The translations under genes and the position numbers were made by a program. A stretch of 64,000 nt of DNA, taken from Aplidium turbinatum. Taxonomy: Eukaryota > Chordata > Ascidiacea > Aplousobranchia > Polyclinidae. This document shows positions 55,501 to 64,000 of the stretch, in pieces (within the stretch, counting starts at the first letter, position 1; each line of letters opens with the position of its first letter). The notes under the pieces are model-generated. The model was not told the origin of the DNA. It searched no databases and saw only the letters and a list, made by a program, of their open reading frames with translations. The DNA lies in assembly GCA_918807975.1 (NCBI GenBank), contig OU964932.1, positions 2,294,001 to 2,358,000 on the forward strand. The letters run 5' to 3'.

Positions 55501-58500
55501 CAGCCGGCTACCTTGTTTTGTGGGAAAGTGGGAAAAGAAAGCACACGGTCTTTGTCACTGACAATGTCAAATAAACAGCAATTTGTAGACATTGCCTCAA
55601 CCATAAATTAAAGGTACTGTTTGTGAGATACTGTTGTTACACTGCAAATGGCTATAGCCAGATTAGGACAAATAAAAAAGTATGAAAATTGTAGCCCTAT
55701 GAAACTGCAATTTCAATTGAATTGAGATGCTGTTTGATAAAAGTAAACTCAACCTATTTGATCGAAACCTGATAGTAATAACAAGTTCACTTTTTCATTT
55801 CGGTAATTCTTAATTTGCACATGCTTTAGACCAACAGAGCCCCACACATTCACGTTTTGCAGTAGCTGTACCATACTTTACCAAGTCATCACAGAGAAAG
55901 AATGTATCCTTCCCACTTACTGTGACGTCACAGTGGTGTTGCCGTTTTTATTTTCGCAATTGAATGAGTGCCAGATTCGCCGATGTCAACGAAAGTTTGC
56001 AAGTGTGTAACTTAGTAGTCTGTTGATATTTTTTACGATTTGCTGGTCAGGGAAGTTTGTTAGTGTCATCTTTTTGGTATCTTAGGTGAATTTAGCGAAT
56101 TTATTTACCTGTCAGAGGCACTTTAACCTTGAATTTTATTGTGCTGTACAATCACTTTAACCATGACAACCTGATACGTTGTGTTTTCTATAATGCAGTG
56201 ATGATACACAAGCTTACTCCTAGGTATTTGACAAAACTTATAAATTTCAGCCTTGCTAAAACTATGAAGCAACCTCTCTGAGCAGATTCGGACAAGTTGG
56301 GAAAAGCTCCATTAATGATGTTTTTGAGTCGAGGATCATCTATGTTGTTATCTTCTTCCCACCATGGGTTCACTGATGGAATCCCACACACCGATCCCTC
56401 GCTTGCTTCGTTGAAGAAATCTGTCATTTCATCATCACCATCCTAATCAACAAGAATATTGTATTGACACAGTGTTACAACGTCCAGTAAAGCTGCCACA
56501 CTTTTGTCAGGTTCTATTTATCTTCTATCTGGAAAAAACACTCCTGTAAATACTCACAGAAGCAAAAAATTTGTGAACATAAAGACTGCTTCAAAAAGTG
56601 GAAGTATTTAAGTTTAAAATACTGTTGAATACAGTAATAACAAAGCTCCCAAGACAAAATCACTCAAGGTCTTTCGCAATTCTGGACAACCGTCCATCTC
56701 TCAATGCACTTCCACTTGCTCAATGTTAAATTAAAAGTATTTTTAAAAGTGTAGCAGCACTGTAGCAGTGTAGCAGCATGATAATGATAACATATCTTAT
56801 TAACCATTTTTCATGCACGTTGTGATTGTGAAAACGGCAGTTTTTGCAATTAACTTTTTGCTTGCTTTTCTACTTCTTTACACTGAGCTACAGTGTAAAA
56901 AAAGCATACGTTGTCAATGAGTCAGACACGCTCTTCTGGTGTAAATCACCATGTCTGTAAGGTGATAATCTGCATTTATTCACATATTCAGACGTTTCAA
57001 AATTGAACTTTTATTTTCTATGTTTAGTTGATTTACAGTAACATGGTCCTAACTCCTATGTATTGCAGAATGGCCCGTTTCGACAACTCCAGGAAAAATC
57101 ACATTTCAGAAACAACCTTTTTCGAAGAATTTGTAGGGATTGCTTAGGTAGGCGGTTTCTGTGCTTACCTTTCCATACCCATGCAAAAGGTTAGAGAATT
57201 AACTTAACCTATAAACACAGGTCAACAAGAAATTTTTACAAGACAAACTAACAATCATTTCGGGCAATACTAAAAGGCGGAAATGCGGAAGCGCGGAAAT
57301 AAGTCGAAATAACTTTAGAATTAAAACAGTCATAGTATTTAATGATCTCACAGTTGCTTCTGAATAATATCTTTCAATGATATTTCAACATAAGAAAATG
57401 TTCGGTATTGAGTTGTGGCTAAAAATCGCATTTCCGCCTTTTTCTTATTTCAATAAATTCCATTAAATTTCGAAATTTACTCCAATAACTGTGGAATTAA
57501 AACAGTCAAAGTATTTAATGACCTCACAATTGCTTCTAAACAATATCTTTCAATGATATTTCAACATAAAAGTAGGTTCGGTGGTGAGTTGTTGTTAAAA
57601 CTCGCATTTCCGCCTTTTTCCATGTTGCAACATTTCATTCTTTCATGATGAAGTTATCGCTATGTTAAACAATATGGACGCCAAGATCGTAGTTCCGCGT
57701 TTTCTACATCGGCATTAAATCGCTACTTCTGCGGACAGTACGACATTTCACGCCCGGCTTATTTCCGCATTTCCGCTTTTTAGTGTTGCCCAATCATTTC
57801 CAAGTAATTCTGGTGCTCCAGTAAGTAATTCAATACTTATACACATTACGCAGCCAGTGCTATGCTTGGTCAAAATTAATATTGTTGTTGGAAGCTTAAA
57901 CTGTATGAGGTAGCTTTTAAGTTGCTGCATATTTGTTATACATTAGAATAGATGGCAGGAGCAACTGTATAGACTATAATATTGTATAGGATTTAATAAA
58001 TACATGCAACATAGTTTCTGCGGCTGCTAAAAGCAGGTTTGAAATTGTTCAATAAACTATCATAAATTGGTAATGATCAGAAAATTATTATCCCACCTGT
58101 GCCGTGCCATCTTCATCAGAATCATCGCTGGCACTCACTCCACTTTCATCATCAGTTTTGCTTTTATTGTTATTGATAATGCGTATTGGAGAATTCACAT
58201 CAAACTCCACGTTTTTCATCAGCTTTTTAGAAAAATGTTTTTTTTTCATGGAGCTAGTTGATAACTGATATGTTTCTGTTTCCATGTGTTTTACTTTTCT
58301 TCTACGATGCTTTCTTACCACTGGTGGCACAAAACCACTCTCTGTGTCCGACCCAGTTACATTTCCTTCAGTGTTTTTGCACTGGTTTCGACAGACATTA
58401 ACACGACAGTGAGCCACAGCAATGTAAGAGTCATGCATCATAGAATGGGAACAATAATTCACTCCAATTGGTCGATGTCTCTTTATCTTTCTTTTGGGAA

Positions 58501-58591
58501 GATCCTTGTCTAAAAATTTGTCGTCATCAACTTCAATTTTCAACTCAGACTCTTCAAGTGCAGATGTAAGATCTTGAACTAGTTCATTCAT
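52388..58591 (-). CDS. GPATCH2: GPATCH2, G-patch domain-containing protein 2
   Basis: G-patch proteins activate DEAH-box RNA helicases; in vertebrates GPATCH2 is nuclear and binds DHX15. Exons, minus strand: 58591-58097, 56442-56274, 54389-54310, 53678-53605, 53018-52975, 52557-52388 (stop TAA). The phases join exactly. About 343 residues, shorter than human (528). Hallmarks: MNELVQDLTSALEESELK at the start (human MEELVHDLVSALEES), DFFNEASEGSVCGI, VNPWWEEDNNIDD, GAFPNLSESAQRGFHARINR, and the C-terminal G-patch. Introns contain two bounded MITE-like elements. No defect seen; likely functional. Confidence 0.94.
52975..53018 (-). CDS. GPATCH2: GPATCH2 exon 5
   Basis: Acceptor CTTTTCAG, then AKRYQDTKPRQQNN in phase with exons 4 and 6 and a GTAAGT donor. 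Basic linker, similar in character to the human KRRRKAAP stretch. Short, but the splice sites and phase fit. Confidence 0.7.
53605..53678 (-). CDS. GPATCH2: GPATCH2 exon 4
   Basis: Acceptor TTTGCAG, then KVSDRSMGNDISTAHHVTPT and ELDRG, with donor GTGAGT. This is the poorly conserved linker; placed by exact phases with exons 3 and 5 rather than by similarity. Confidence 0.75.
54310..54389 (-). CDS. GPATCH2: GPATCH2 exon 3
   Basis: Acceptor TGTTACAG, then (G)FHARINRLPGMAARSIRKGR ending RLKNK at a GTAAGT donor. The RGFHARINRLPGMAARSI sequence corresponds to human RGFQARLSRLHGMSSKNI. Conserved basic helix before the G-patch. Confidence 0.93.
54754..56126. mobile_element. TIR-bounded non-autonomous element
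   Basis: The sequence TTTAAAGTGCCCCTGACAGG (54754-54773) has the complement CCTGTCAGAGGCACTTTAA at 56108-56126. The bases between include a 61-codon frame (54920-54735, minus) that crosses the left end and is unlikely to be a gene. The interval fits a MITE or small transposon of 1.37 kb in the GPATCH2 intron between exons 2 and 3. Exact edges and target duplication are uncertain, perhaps TTAA-type. Confidence 0.65.
56274..56442 (-). CDS. GPATCH2: GPATCH2 exon 2
   Basis: Acceptor ATTAG, then DGDDEMTDFFNEASEGSV, IPSVNPWWEEDNNIDDPR and NIINGAFPNLSESAQR. Aligns with human DEQSDWFYEKESGGACGI and SVTG-VVPWWEKEDP and FESILTGSFPLMSHPSRRG. The donor begins GTTGCT, so the Gly codon is split with exon 3. 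Confidence 0.93.
57262..57791. mobile_element. MITE with 9-bp target duplication, Mutator-like
   Basis: Terminal inverted repeats GGGCAATACTAAAAGGCGGA with the complement GCGGAAATGCGG-type at the right. AATCATTTC is present at 57253-57261 and 57792-57800 as a 9-bp target duplication, the length typical of Mutator-like elements. It has an internal tandem duplication of about 170 bases (57308-57438 and 57485-57614, each with TTTAATGATCTCACA/TTTAATGACCTCACA, ATATCTTTCAATGATATTTC and TTTCCGCCTTTTTC). No ORF. It lies in the GPATCH2 intron between exons 1 and 2. Confidence 0.85.
58097..58591 (-). CDS. GPATCH2: GPATCH2 exon 1
   Basis: Starts ATG at 58591 (MNELVQ), chosen because it matches the human start MEELVHDLVSALEE; the reading frame is also open two codons upstream but only with a TTG. 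Contains DDDKFLDKDLPKRKIKRHRP and, toward the end, SGVSASDDSDEDGTAQ, followed by a GTGGGA donor. Basic then acidic clusters are typical of the nuclear N-terminal part. Confidence 0.9.
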
Positions 58592-58877
58592 TATCAACTT
58601 TATTAAGTATGCAACCTCATGTGAGCAAACAATTACATCAACTCAATGATAATATTTTGTATGTTTAAAATAATAAACTAAATCAAATACCAGTACCTAA
58701 ACAAATATTCTACTGTATATGAATAAGAACATTCTGATGATACTAATACAGGACAGTCCGTTAAGAGTTTTAGATGGGTGCTCTTATAGAATCCGCTTTT
58801 TTGGTCAATATGACGTCACCAAACAGACGCAACTATTATTGGGAGGGTGAAAAAAAGGAACGCGAAAAGCGGCGGAA
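58592..58877. other. upstream of GPATCH2, no feature recognised
   Basis: Likely holds the GPATCH2 promoter and 5' UTR on the minus strand. No clear TATA box. One TGACGTCA is at 58811. Confidence 0.4.
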
Positions 58878-58915
58878 TGGATTGATTGATTGATTGATTT
58901 TATTTCGTTGTAGGT
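58878..58915 (-). repeat. short LINE-type tail remnant (ATTG)n
   Basis: ATTGATTGATTGATTGATTT next to TATTTCGTTGTAGG. On the minus strand this is AAATAAAATCAATCAATC, matching the LINE tails at 49735 and 51915. Only the very 3' end is present. Confidence 0.55.
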
Positions 58916-59024
58916 AAATATAATACAATAAATACAACAATAAAAAAGGAATTTCTAGCAACGGGAATCTGCGAAGAGACCATGGGCCTTCGAGTCAAGC
59001 AGATACCCCAGATTCTAATCATCA

Positions 59025-59645
59025 TCATTTTGTTCCTTCCTCGTATGGAGGGTTGGATGCAATGCGCCATTGTTCTCGACCATGAGCTGTGCGTACTGCA
59101 CATTCATAAGTTAATTTTGTCCATTTTGTGATGTTTGTTGTCCAAATCATTCTTGGTCTGCCTTTACTTCTTTTACCGTTTATCTTCCCTTCTATTAATG
59201 ATCTTTGTAATGAATTTTGCCTGATTGTGTGTCCGAAATACTTCAATTTTCTTCTTTTGACTGTTTGTAAGAGCATTTTGCTTGAATTGAATTTGGAGAG
59301 TACTTCATCGTTAGTGATCTTTTGTTTCCATGAAATTTTTAACATTTGCCTGTATGTCCAGAGCTCGAAGGCATCGATCCGTTTCTCCATTTTTTGTGAC
59401 ATTGTCCAAGTTTCGGAATTGTATAATAGGGTCGACCAAATATAGCATTTTAATATCCTGAGACGAGTTGATAAATTTAAACGTTGATTGGTTAAAATAT
59501 TTTTCATTTTTCCAAATGTAGTTCTTGCAATTTCTATCCGTCTAAGAATTTCATGATCACACCTCCCATCTTCAGTTATTAAATGACCAAGATATGAAAA
59601 AGATTTTACTTTTTGTATAATTTTGTTGTCAATTATAATTTGGAG
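59025..59645 (-). CDS. RTE LINE ORF2, C-terminal part
   Basis: Continues from the RT half as LQIIIDNKIIQKVKSFSYLG, HLITEDGRCDHEILRRIE, LYNSETWTMSQKMEKRID, then KLKYFGHTIRQNSLQRSLI and GKRSKGRPRMIWTTNITKW to YEEGTK. Frame open throughout. Zinc-knuckle-free RTE C-terminus, as in BovB-like elements. Confidence 0.93.
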   Translation of the reverse strand, partial: LQIIIDNKIIQKVKSFSYLGHLITEDGRCDHEILRRIEIARTTFGKMKNILTNQRLNLSTRLRILKCYIWSTLLYNSETWTMSQKMEKRIDAFELWTYRQMLKISWKQKITNDEVLSKFNSSKMLLQTVKRRKLKYFGHTIRQNSLQRSLIEGKINGKRSKGRPRMIWTTNITKWTKLTYECAVRTAHGREQWRIASNPPYEEGTK

Positions 59646-60220
59646 TAGGGGAAGGTCGGGGCCTATGAGCATATAGGGTCCTATGATCCACCCCTTTATT
59701 TTTTCAAATAAAAATGTTTTCCACTCCGTTTCAGTCGAGATCTTTTCTTCACGCTTGAATGCATTTCTTACAATTCCCAGGACAATCTCCTGTGAGAATT
59801 CGAAGCGAAAGGAGAGTTTCTTTAACTCTTATTGGCAATACCAAAAACACGCTGCTATATACCATCATGCTTCTTATGCTTTTACATGTGCAAGAAATTA
59901 ATTTAAAAAACAAAGCCTTTTTAACTATTTTATCTTGATAATGAGCTGCCATATTGTGTATTTGTTCTGCAATCTATAGGCTACTTAATATCGTTGCTGC
60001 GAACACTTTATTTCTGTATAAAATCTGTAAATAATCCATGTTTTGATAGTCCATTACCTAATTACAATATGTGTGTGTGTGTTAGTTTGTTTTTGTGATG
60101 TTGTTAGGTTCAGTCGTGTTCTCGTTGCTTTAAGAATTGGCGCTTCAATTGTTTCAGCAACGAGGAGGCGACTGATTCTTAACTAATTCATCTAGGCTAC
60201 TTGTTTTACAGTATCAGGTT

Positions 60221-60417
60221 TGGTGGCCGTGCTTAACTATACTTATCGATGCAAATACCGCAATATTAGATCTTTTTATGCACGTCTTAAACCATTAAGG
60301 TTTTGCCACCTTTTCCTTTTGTTGGTTTTGTTACTGTATTTCTTTTTTACAATATCATTTCTTTTTGCGTTCTGACAAAGAAAAATAAATTGAATTGAAT
60401 TGAATTGAATTGAATGT
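60221..60417 (+). mobile_element. LINE 3'-end remnant with GAATT tail
   Basis: Hairpin GGTGGC at 60222-60227 pairs with GCCACC near 60308, followed by AAAAATAAATTGAATTGAATTG as tail. Same order as the LINE tail at 51260-51915 (GTGGCC.., CACGTCTTAAACC/CACGTTTTAAACC, AAGGTTTTGCCACC). Inserted in the TA-flanked transposon. Confidence 0.8.
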
Positions 60418-60671
60418 TGAAAAAGTAAATTTTGAGGGGTTCGGAAACTTTACTATAACTTCTTAGTTTTTCAACAGATATTCAAATTCAAACTCTTGAT
60501 AACGCACCATGGCCGATCTTCATAGCAACTGTCCATACAAATCTTAAATATATCAGCTAAAGCTATGTGGGCTAATTAAGCTATAGCCTAAATATATGTT
60601 GTTTATTTGTTTGTTTTTTTTTGTAACATTTTCTTTTTTTATTTCCCCTTTATATCTTAAATTTTTCTGAA

Positions 60672-60850
60672 GGTGTTGCGACCGTGCCAAATTTCTTTCA
60701 AATCAATAACTTACTTCGGTCTCAAGCACGTTTTAACGTTTGTGTTTTGTCGCTTCTACCCTTTTCTCGACCTTTGCTATGTTGACGTGTATTGTTTTGA
60801 TATGATGGTCAGAAATAAAAACAACTGAACTGAACTGAACTGAACTGAAT
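60672..60850 (+). mobile_element. LINE 3'-end remnant with CTGAA tail
   Basis: Contains TTGCGACCGTGCC, the partner TTTTGTCGC, and CACGTTTTAACG, then GGTCAGAAATAAAAACAA and a repeated CTGAA tail. Same layout as the other LINE 3' ends but different stem letters. Inserted in the TA-flanked transposon. Confidence 0.75.
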
Positions 60851-61910
60851 TTGGTGACAAGTAGTGTCATTTTTAAAGGAATAATGAAAGAAGTGCAGTA
60901 TTAAAGTTAATAGTTTAGAGTCAATACACGTGAACTTGTCAATATGGAGAGTTGGAACCTATGAGCCACCTTGTGTGCTGATCCTATGAGGCCGGCTCAT
61001 AGGATCCTACTTGGTGGAAAGTCAGATCACAATTAGTTACTGTTAGAAAGTTGTTTATTTATTTTTTATATTTAAGCTAGTTAAGATTATAGTAAATTGT
61101 TTATGTGTATTTTTCAATTTTTGTTTAACAGTTTAAGGTACGTTTGTAGGCTATATCTGTACATAAGCAATTTCAAAATTAGTTCACAAAACTGACCATA
61201 ATGCCTCGAACAATTGCTAAAAAAACTCATCGTGGTAAATCGCTGTTCCAGTTCATCTGTAGTCCACCCATCACTACTGGGTCAACAAAAAGAGTGAAGG
61301 GAATTAGAAAAATTTCGATTGACTTTTCTGCTTTTGACCTTGTGTAAATAGCCTGTTAGGAGCCTATATTTGATGGATCGGTTTTGTAAGCTTGTGATCA
61401 TCAAAATGATGGCACGATTGTAGCATGCTTAATTTGTTTCATATTTTCTAGCCTTCTAGGCCTATATGATCTGTCAATTATAAAAAAAATGTAGGCCTAA
61501 TGTGATTGTTAGAAATTACTATCTTTTTATTTAAAAATTGTGGAAATCTTCCAGTTTCATGATCACTTATAAGCCTCTATTTTCAACTTATCACGTCCCA
61601 TTATCTTGTAAATGTGTTGTTGTGTATTCATGTAAATGTATTTATCAATGTATTCATGTAAATACGTTTATTATTTTGATTGTACTGGTGGCTCATAGGA
61701 CCCCACGCGTTGGATCCTATGAGCCACTTCAACAAATTTACATTTTTTGCTCCACATTAAAAATCTGAAAAGATACGAATTTTCTCTTTGGTGATTCAGC
61801 AGGTTATATCACAAGTTATGCTAGCATGAAATATGAGGTGAAAATATTCATAAATAAAAAAGTTATGAGGCTAAATCAAAAAGGGGATCATAGGCCCCGA
61901 CCTTCCCCTA

Positions 61911-62675
61911 CTGAAGTGTCTGGTGATTTTGAGATTATCATTGATTTGGTCTTTTTAGCGTTAATTTTCATATTAAATTCTTTACCAATTGAGTTAACAT
62001 TGTCCAATATTTCTTGAAGATCTTCTTGTGATTCAGCCAAAAGAACAGTATCATCAGCATAGCGTAAATTTGTTATGTTTAAGCCACCAACTTTTACTCC
62101 TCTCATATCATCAATGGATCGAAAAATCATTTCTGTATATAAATTAAAAAGACATGGAGAAAGTACACATCCTTGGCGTACTCCACGCTTGATATCAATT
62201 CCTTTAGACAAATCTTTTTCCATGCGAATAAATGCTTTTTGATTCCAGTACAAATTGATAATAAGACGTAAGTCTTTGCCATTCATACCAATATTGGACA
62301 AACAATGAATCAGTTTCTCATGGTTAACTCTATCAAATGCTTTCTCATAATCAATAAAACATGCATATACATCTTTATTTACTGCATTGTAACTCTCACA
62401 AATTGTTCTGAAGTTAAGTATACCCTCTCGTGTTCCTTTACCAGTTATAAATCCACTTTGAGTCATGCTAACCTCATTCTCAATAGATTTTCGATTTCTT
62501 AATAAAATTATTCTCAACAAAATTTTCAGTACATGACTGATCAAACTTAATGTTCTAAAGTCACTGCAGTTCTTTGCTTTGGATTTCTTTGGTAGTCTGA
62601 CAAAAACAGTTTCATTCATTTCTTTAGGTATAAATCCAGTCATATATATTTCATTACATAATTTGTGTATGATTA
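61911..62675 (-). CDS. RTE LINE ORF2, reverse transcriptase part
   Basis: The frame starts at the truncation point and includes HKLCNEIYMTGFIPKEMNET, VRLPKKSKAKNCSDFRTLSL, GFITGKGTREGILNFRTI, CFIDYEKAFDRVNHEKLI, GVRQGCVLSPCLFNLYTEMI, the catalytic YADD (LRYADDTVLLAE) and KKTKSMIISKSPDTS at the transposon junction. It supplies the polymerase; no start codon of the parent ORF is present. Confidence 0.94.
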
Positions 62676-62712
62676 CAGATTCTAATAGAAGTTACAGATT
62701 CTAATAGAAGTT
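62673..62712. repeat. tandem duplication of about 19 bases at the LINE target site
   Basis: TTACAGATTCTAATAGAAG occurs twice in a row (62673-62691 and 62692-62710). One copy includes the target duplication of the RTE LINE, so the duplication pre-dates or accompanied that insertion. Confidence 0.7.
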
Positions 62713-62823
62713 CTAAAATTGCGATAAGAATAATTCAATAACGAAAATTGAGACAAGGTGTTAGAAGATGGTCACAGAGAAATATATTTAGTAGTCTATC
62801 GGTAGCATAAAGATAATACAAAA

Positions 62824-64000
62824 TTAATCGTGCTAATATTTGGCGATAAGTGAATATTTGTGTTGTTTTTTAAAAGAATAAAATGACAATTTACGCAAGC
62901 TCGTTGGTAAGGAGTTCCAGACTTTCACTCCGGCATATTTAATGCTGCGCTGGAGTCGGGATGAGGCGTAACGTGGGACAAAATAACAATCATTAGAAGA
63001 GTGTCTAGTAAGACGTGCATTATACATGAGTTTGGTTTTTTCAAAGTAGTGTGCGAAAGGCAGAGGCAATACATCCGTATCAAATTTAAACATGAATTTA
63101 GCAGTTTCGTGTTCGTACAAATCTTTAAGCTTGAGTATGTTAAGTTTCTTATAGAAAGGTGTGACATGATCAGACCACCTGCCACCTGCTACTATTCTGA
63201 CAGCCTTATTTTGCAAGGTGCTAAGCTTGTTCATTTGTGTCTTGCAGCATGAACCCCAAATCGTTATCCCATATAGGCTACGATATGAGAATGTACCAGT
63301 GCGTAGTATAATTGTAATAATGTTTTGTTTGGAAGAATCGGGAAGAATGTATTTGAGTTTCGACAATATCCCTACAGATATAGAAAGTTTCTTGTGGAGC
63401 ATATTAATATGAAGTTCAAAATTTAGACCATTGTCAAAAATAATGCCAAGGTATTTGGCAAACTTGACTTGTTCGATCTGAGCACAATTATAAAGTAGCC
63501 TACATTGATATCTTCTGGGTAGCTGCATTTTTTAGGAGGGATCACAATGACATTTGATTTGGAAGGATTAATAACTAATTTATTGGCATTAATCCAGTTC
63601 TTGATGTTAAGTTATTCAGACGATATTTCCTTTTCTAAGTAGGTTGGATTAGGATCGTTAATTACCAGGCAGGTATCGTCTGCGAAAAGTCTTGGAACAG
63701 AAGACGTGCAGTTTGGTAAGTCGTTTACGTATAATAAAAACAGTAATGGGCCCAGCGTTGAACCCTGAGGTACACCGTGTGTTATGCATCTCTGTTCAGA
63801 TTCCTGTTCATTAATCGCGACATACTGCATTCTGTCTTTTAGGTAGGAGGAGAATAATTCGTTTGCTGTATCTCGGATTCCATAGTGATTGAGTTTGTAT
63901 AGTAGAATGGGATGGTATACCGTGTCAAAGGCTTTTTTGAGATCCAAGAGAACCAAACCTGTGTAGGCTACAGGTTGCTTTTTACGTGTTCATAGGTGGC
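62824..64000 (-). mobile_element. LINE (CR1/L2/Jockey-type), 3' part, runs off the right edge
   Basis: Minus strand: RT motifs LLDLKKAFDTVYHPILLYKL, GVPQGSTLGPLLFLLYVNDL and RLFADDTCLVI at 63956-63612, then KYLGIIFDNGLNFELHINML to VWNSLPTSLRKLSFYSFKKQ and a stop at 62833. An in-frame stop (63612) follows EKEISSE and one frameshift lies in an A-run near 63529; between them LNIKNWINANKLVINPSK is read. So the copy is decayed but recent. The 5' region is beyond base 64000. The 3' UTR extends toward 62716. Confidence 0.9.

Larger units (their letters stand above)
59648..61908. mobile_element. TA-flanked non-autonomous DNA transposon, 2261 bp
   Basis: The terminal inverted repeat, beginning GGGGAAGGTCGGGGCCTATG, is perfect over 21 bases at both ends (59648-59668, 61888-61908). 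It is flanked by TA at 59646-59647 and 61909-61910. Palindromic words related to GGATCCTATGAGCCAC recur near the termini and internally (59661-59690, about 60957-61012, 61688-61727), as in subterminal transposase-binding repeats. No transposase frame. Two LINE 3' ends lie inside (60221-60417, 60672-60850). Superfamily not assigned; TA target suits Tc1/mariner or pogo relatives. Confidence 0.9.
59020..62675 (-). mobile_element. RTE-clade LINE, 5'-truncated, split by a DNA transposon
   Basis: On the minus strand the RT part is 62675-61911 and the C-terminal part 59645-59020, ending EEGTK and an ATG repeat. CAGATTCTAAT is duplicated at 59009-59019 and 62676-62686. Similar to BovB/RTE ORF2 (FIDYEKAFDRVNHEKL, GVRQGCVLSPCLFNLYTE, LRYADDTVLLAES, DAFELWTYRQMLKISW, GRPRMIWTTNITKW). 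The LINE itself is about 1.4 kb after removing the insert; endonuclease missing. The frame is intact to the insertion point and resumes after it. Confidence 0.95.

Overview
This is animal genomic DNA with no bacterial features. It has short spliced exons with canonical GT-AG introns, AT-rich introns, and many non-LTR retrotransposons, SINEs and DNA transposons. The three host genes recognised (a RASGRP, an AFAP1-family gene and GPATCH2), the moderate intron sizes and the frequent 'taggcctac'-type sequence suggest an invertebrate deuterostome, most likely a tunicate. The species call is inference.

Layout. (1) About 395-11631, + strand: a RASGRP-type Ras/Rap exchange factor entering from the left. 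Its REM, CDC25, EF-hand pair, C1 domain and C-terminal coiled coil can be read exon by exon; the 5' exons lie outside the window. (2) 11632-15680: intergenic, with a decayed RTE-clade LINE tail, short dispersed repeats and one unrecognised open exon-like stretch. (3) 15681 to about 36802, + strand: an AFAP1-like actin-filament-associated adaptor with an N-terminal helix, two PH domains, a Lys-rich linker and a coiled coil. Its introns hold a 24-bp minisatellite, a 3-kb transposon with 390-bp terminal inverted repeats, a bounded ZBED-type hAT element, SINEs, an hAT MITE and an I/Jockey-like LINE fragment. (4) 36803-52387: a transposon graveyard. Its outer frame appears to be one old hAT element (39132-50968, near-matching 8-bp target duplication) that has been filled by LINEs, MITEs and other insertions. 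(5) 52388-58591, - strand: GPATCH2, complete in six exons, with two bounded MITE-like elements in its introns. (6) 58592-64000: an RTE LINE with an 11-bp target duplication, split by a 2.26-kb TA-flanked DNA transposon, followed by a second LINE that runs off the right edge.

The three host genes are not obviously one pathway. RASGRP couples diacylglycerol and calcium to Ras, AFAP1 couples Src/PKC signals to actin, and GPATCH2 is a nuclear G-patch helicase cofactor; their adjacency may be incidental. The most informative part of the window is the nesting record: several insertions can be bounded to the base by target duplications, and in one case removing the insert rejoins the host LINE reading frame. 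Non-transposon oddities are a clear excess of the palindrome TGACGTCA in the host-gene portions and a covarying 3' hairpin shared by several LINE families. I did not find a clear new biological system; the best candidate for an undescribed element is the long-TIR element at 20436-23448.
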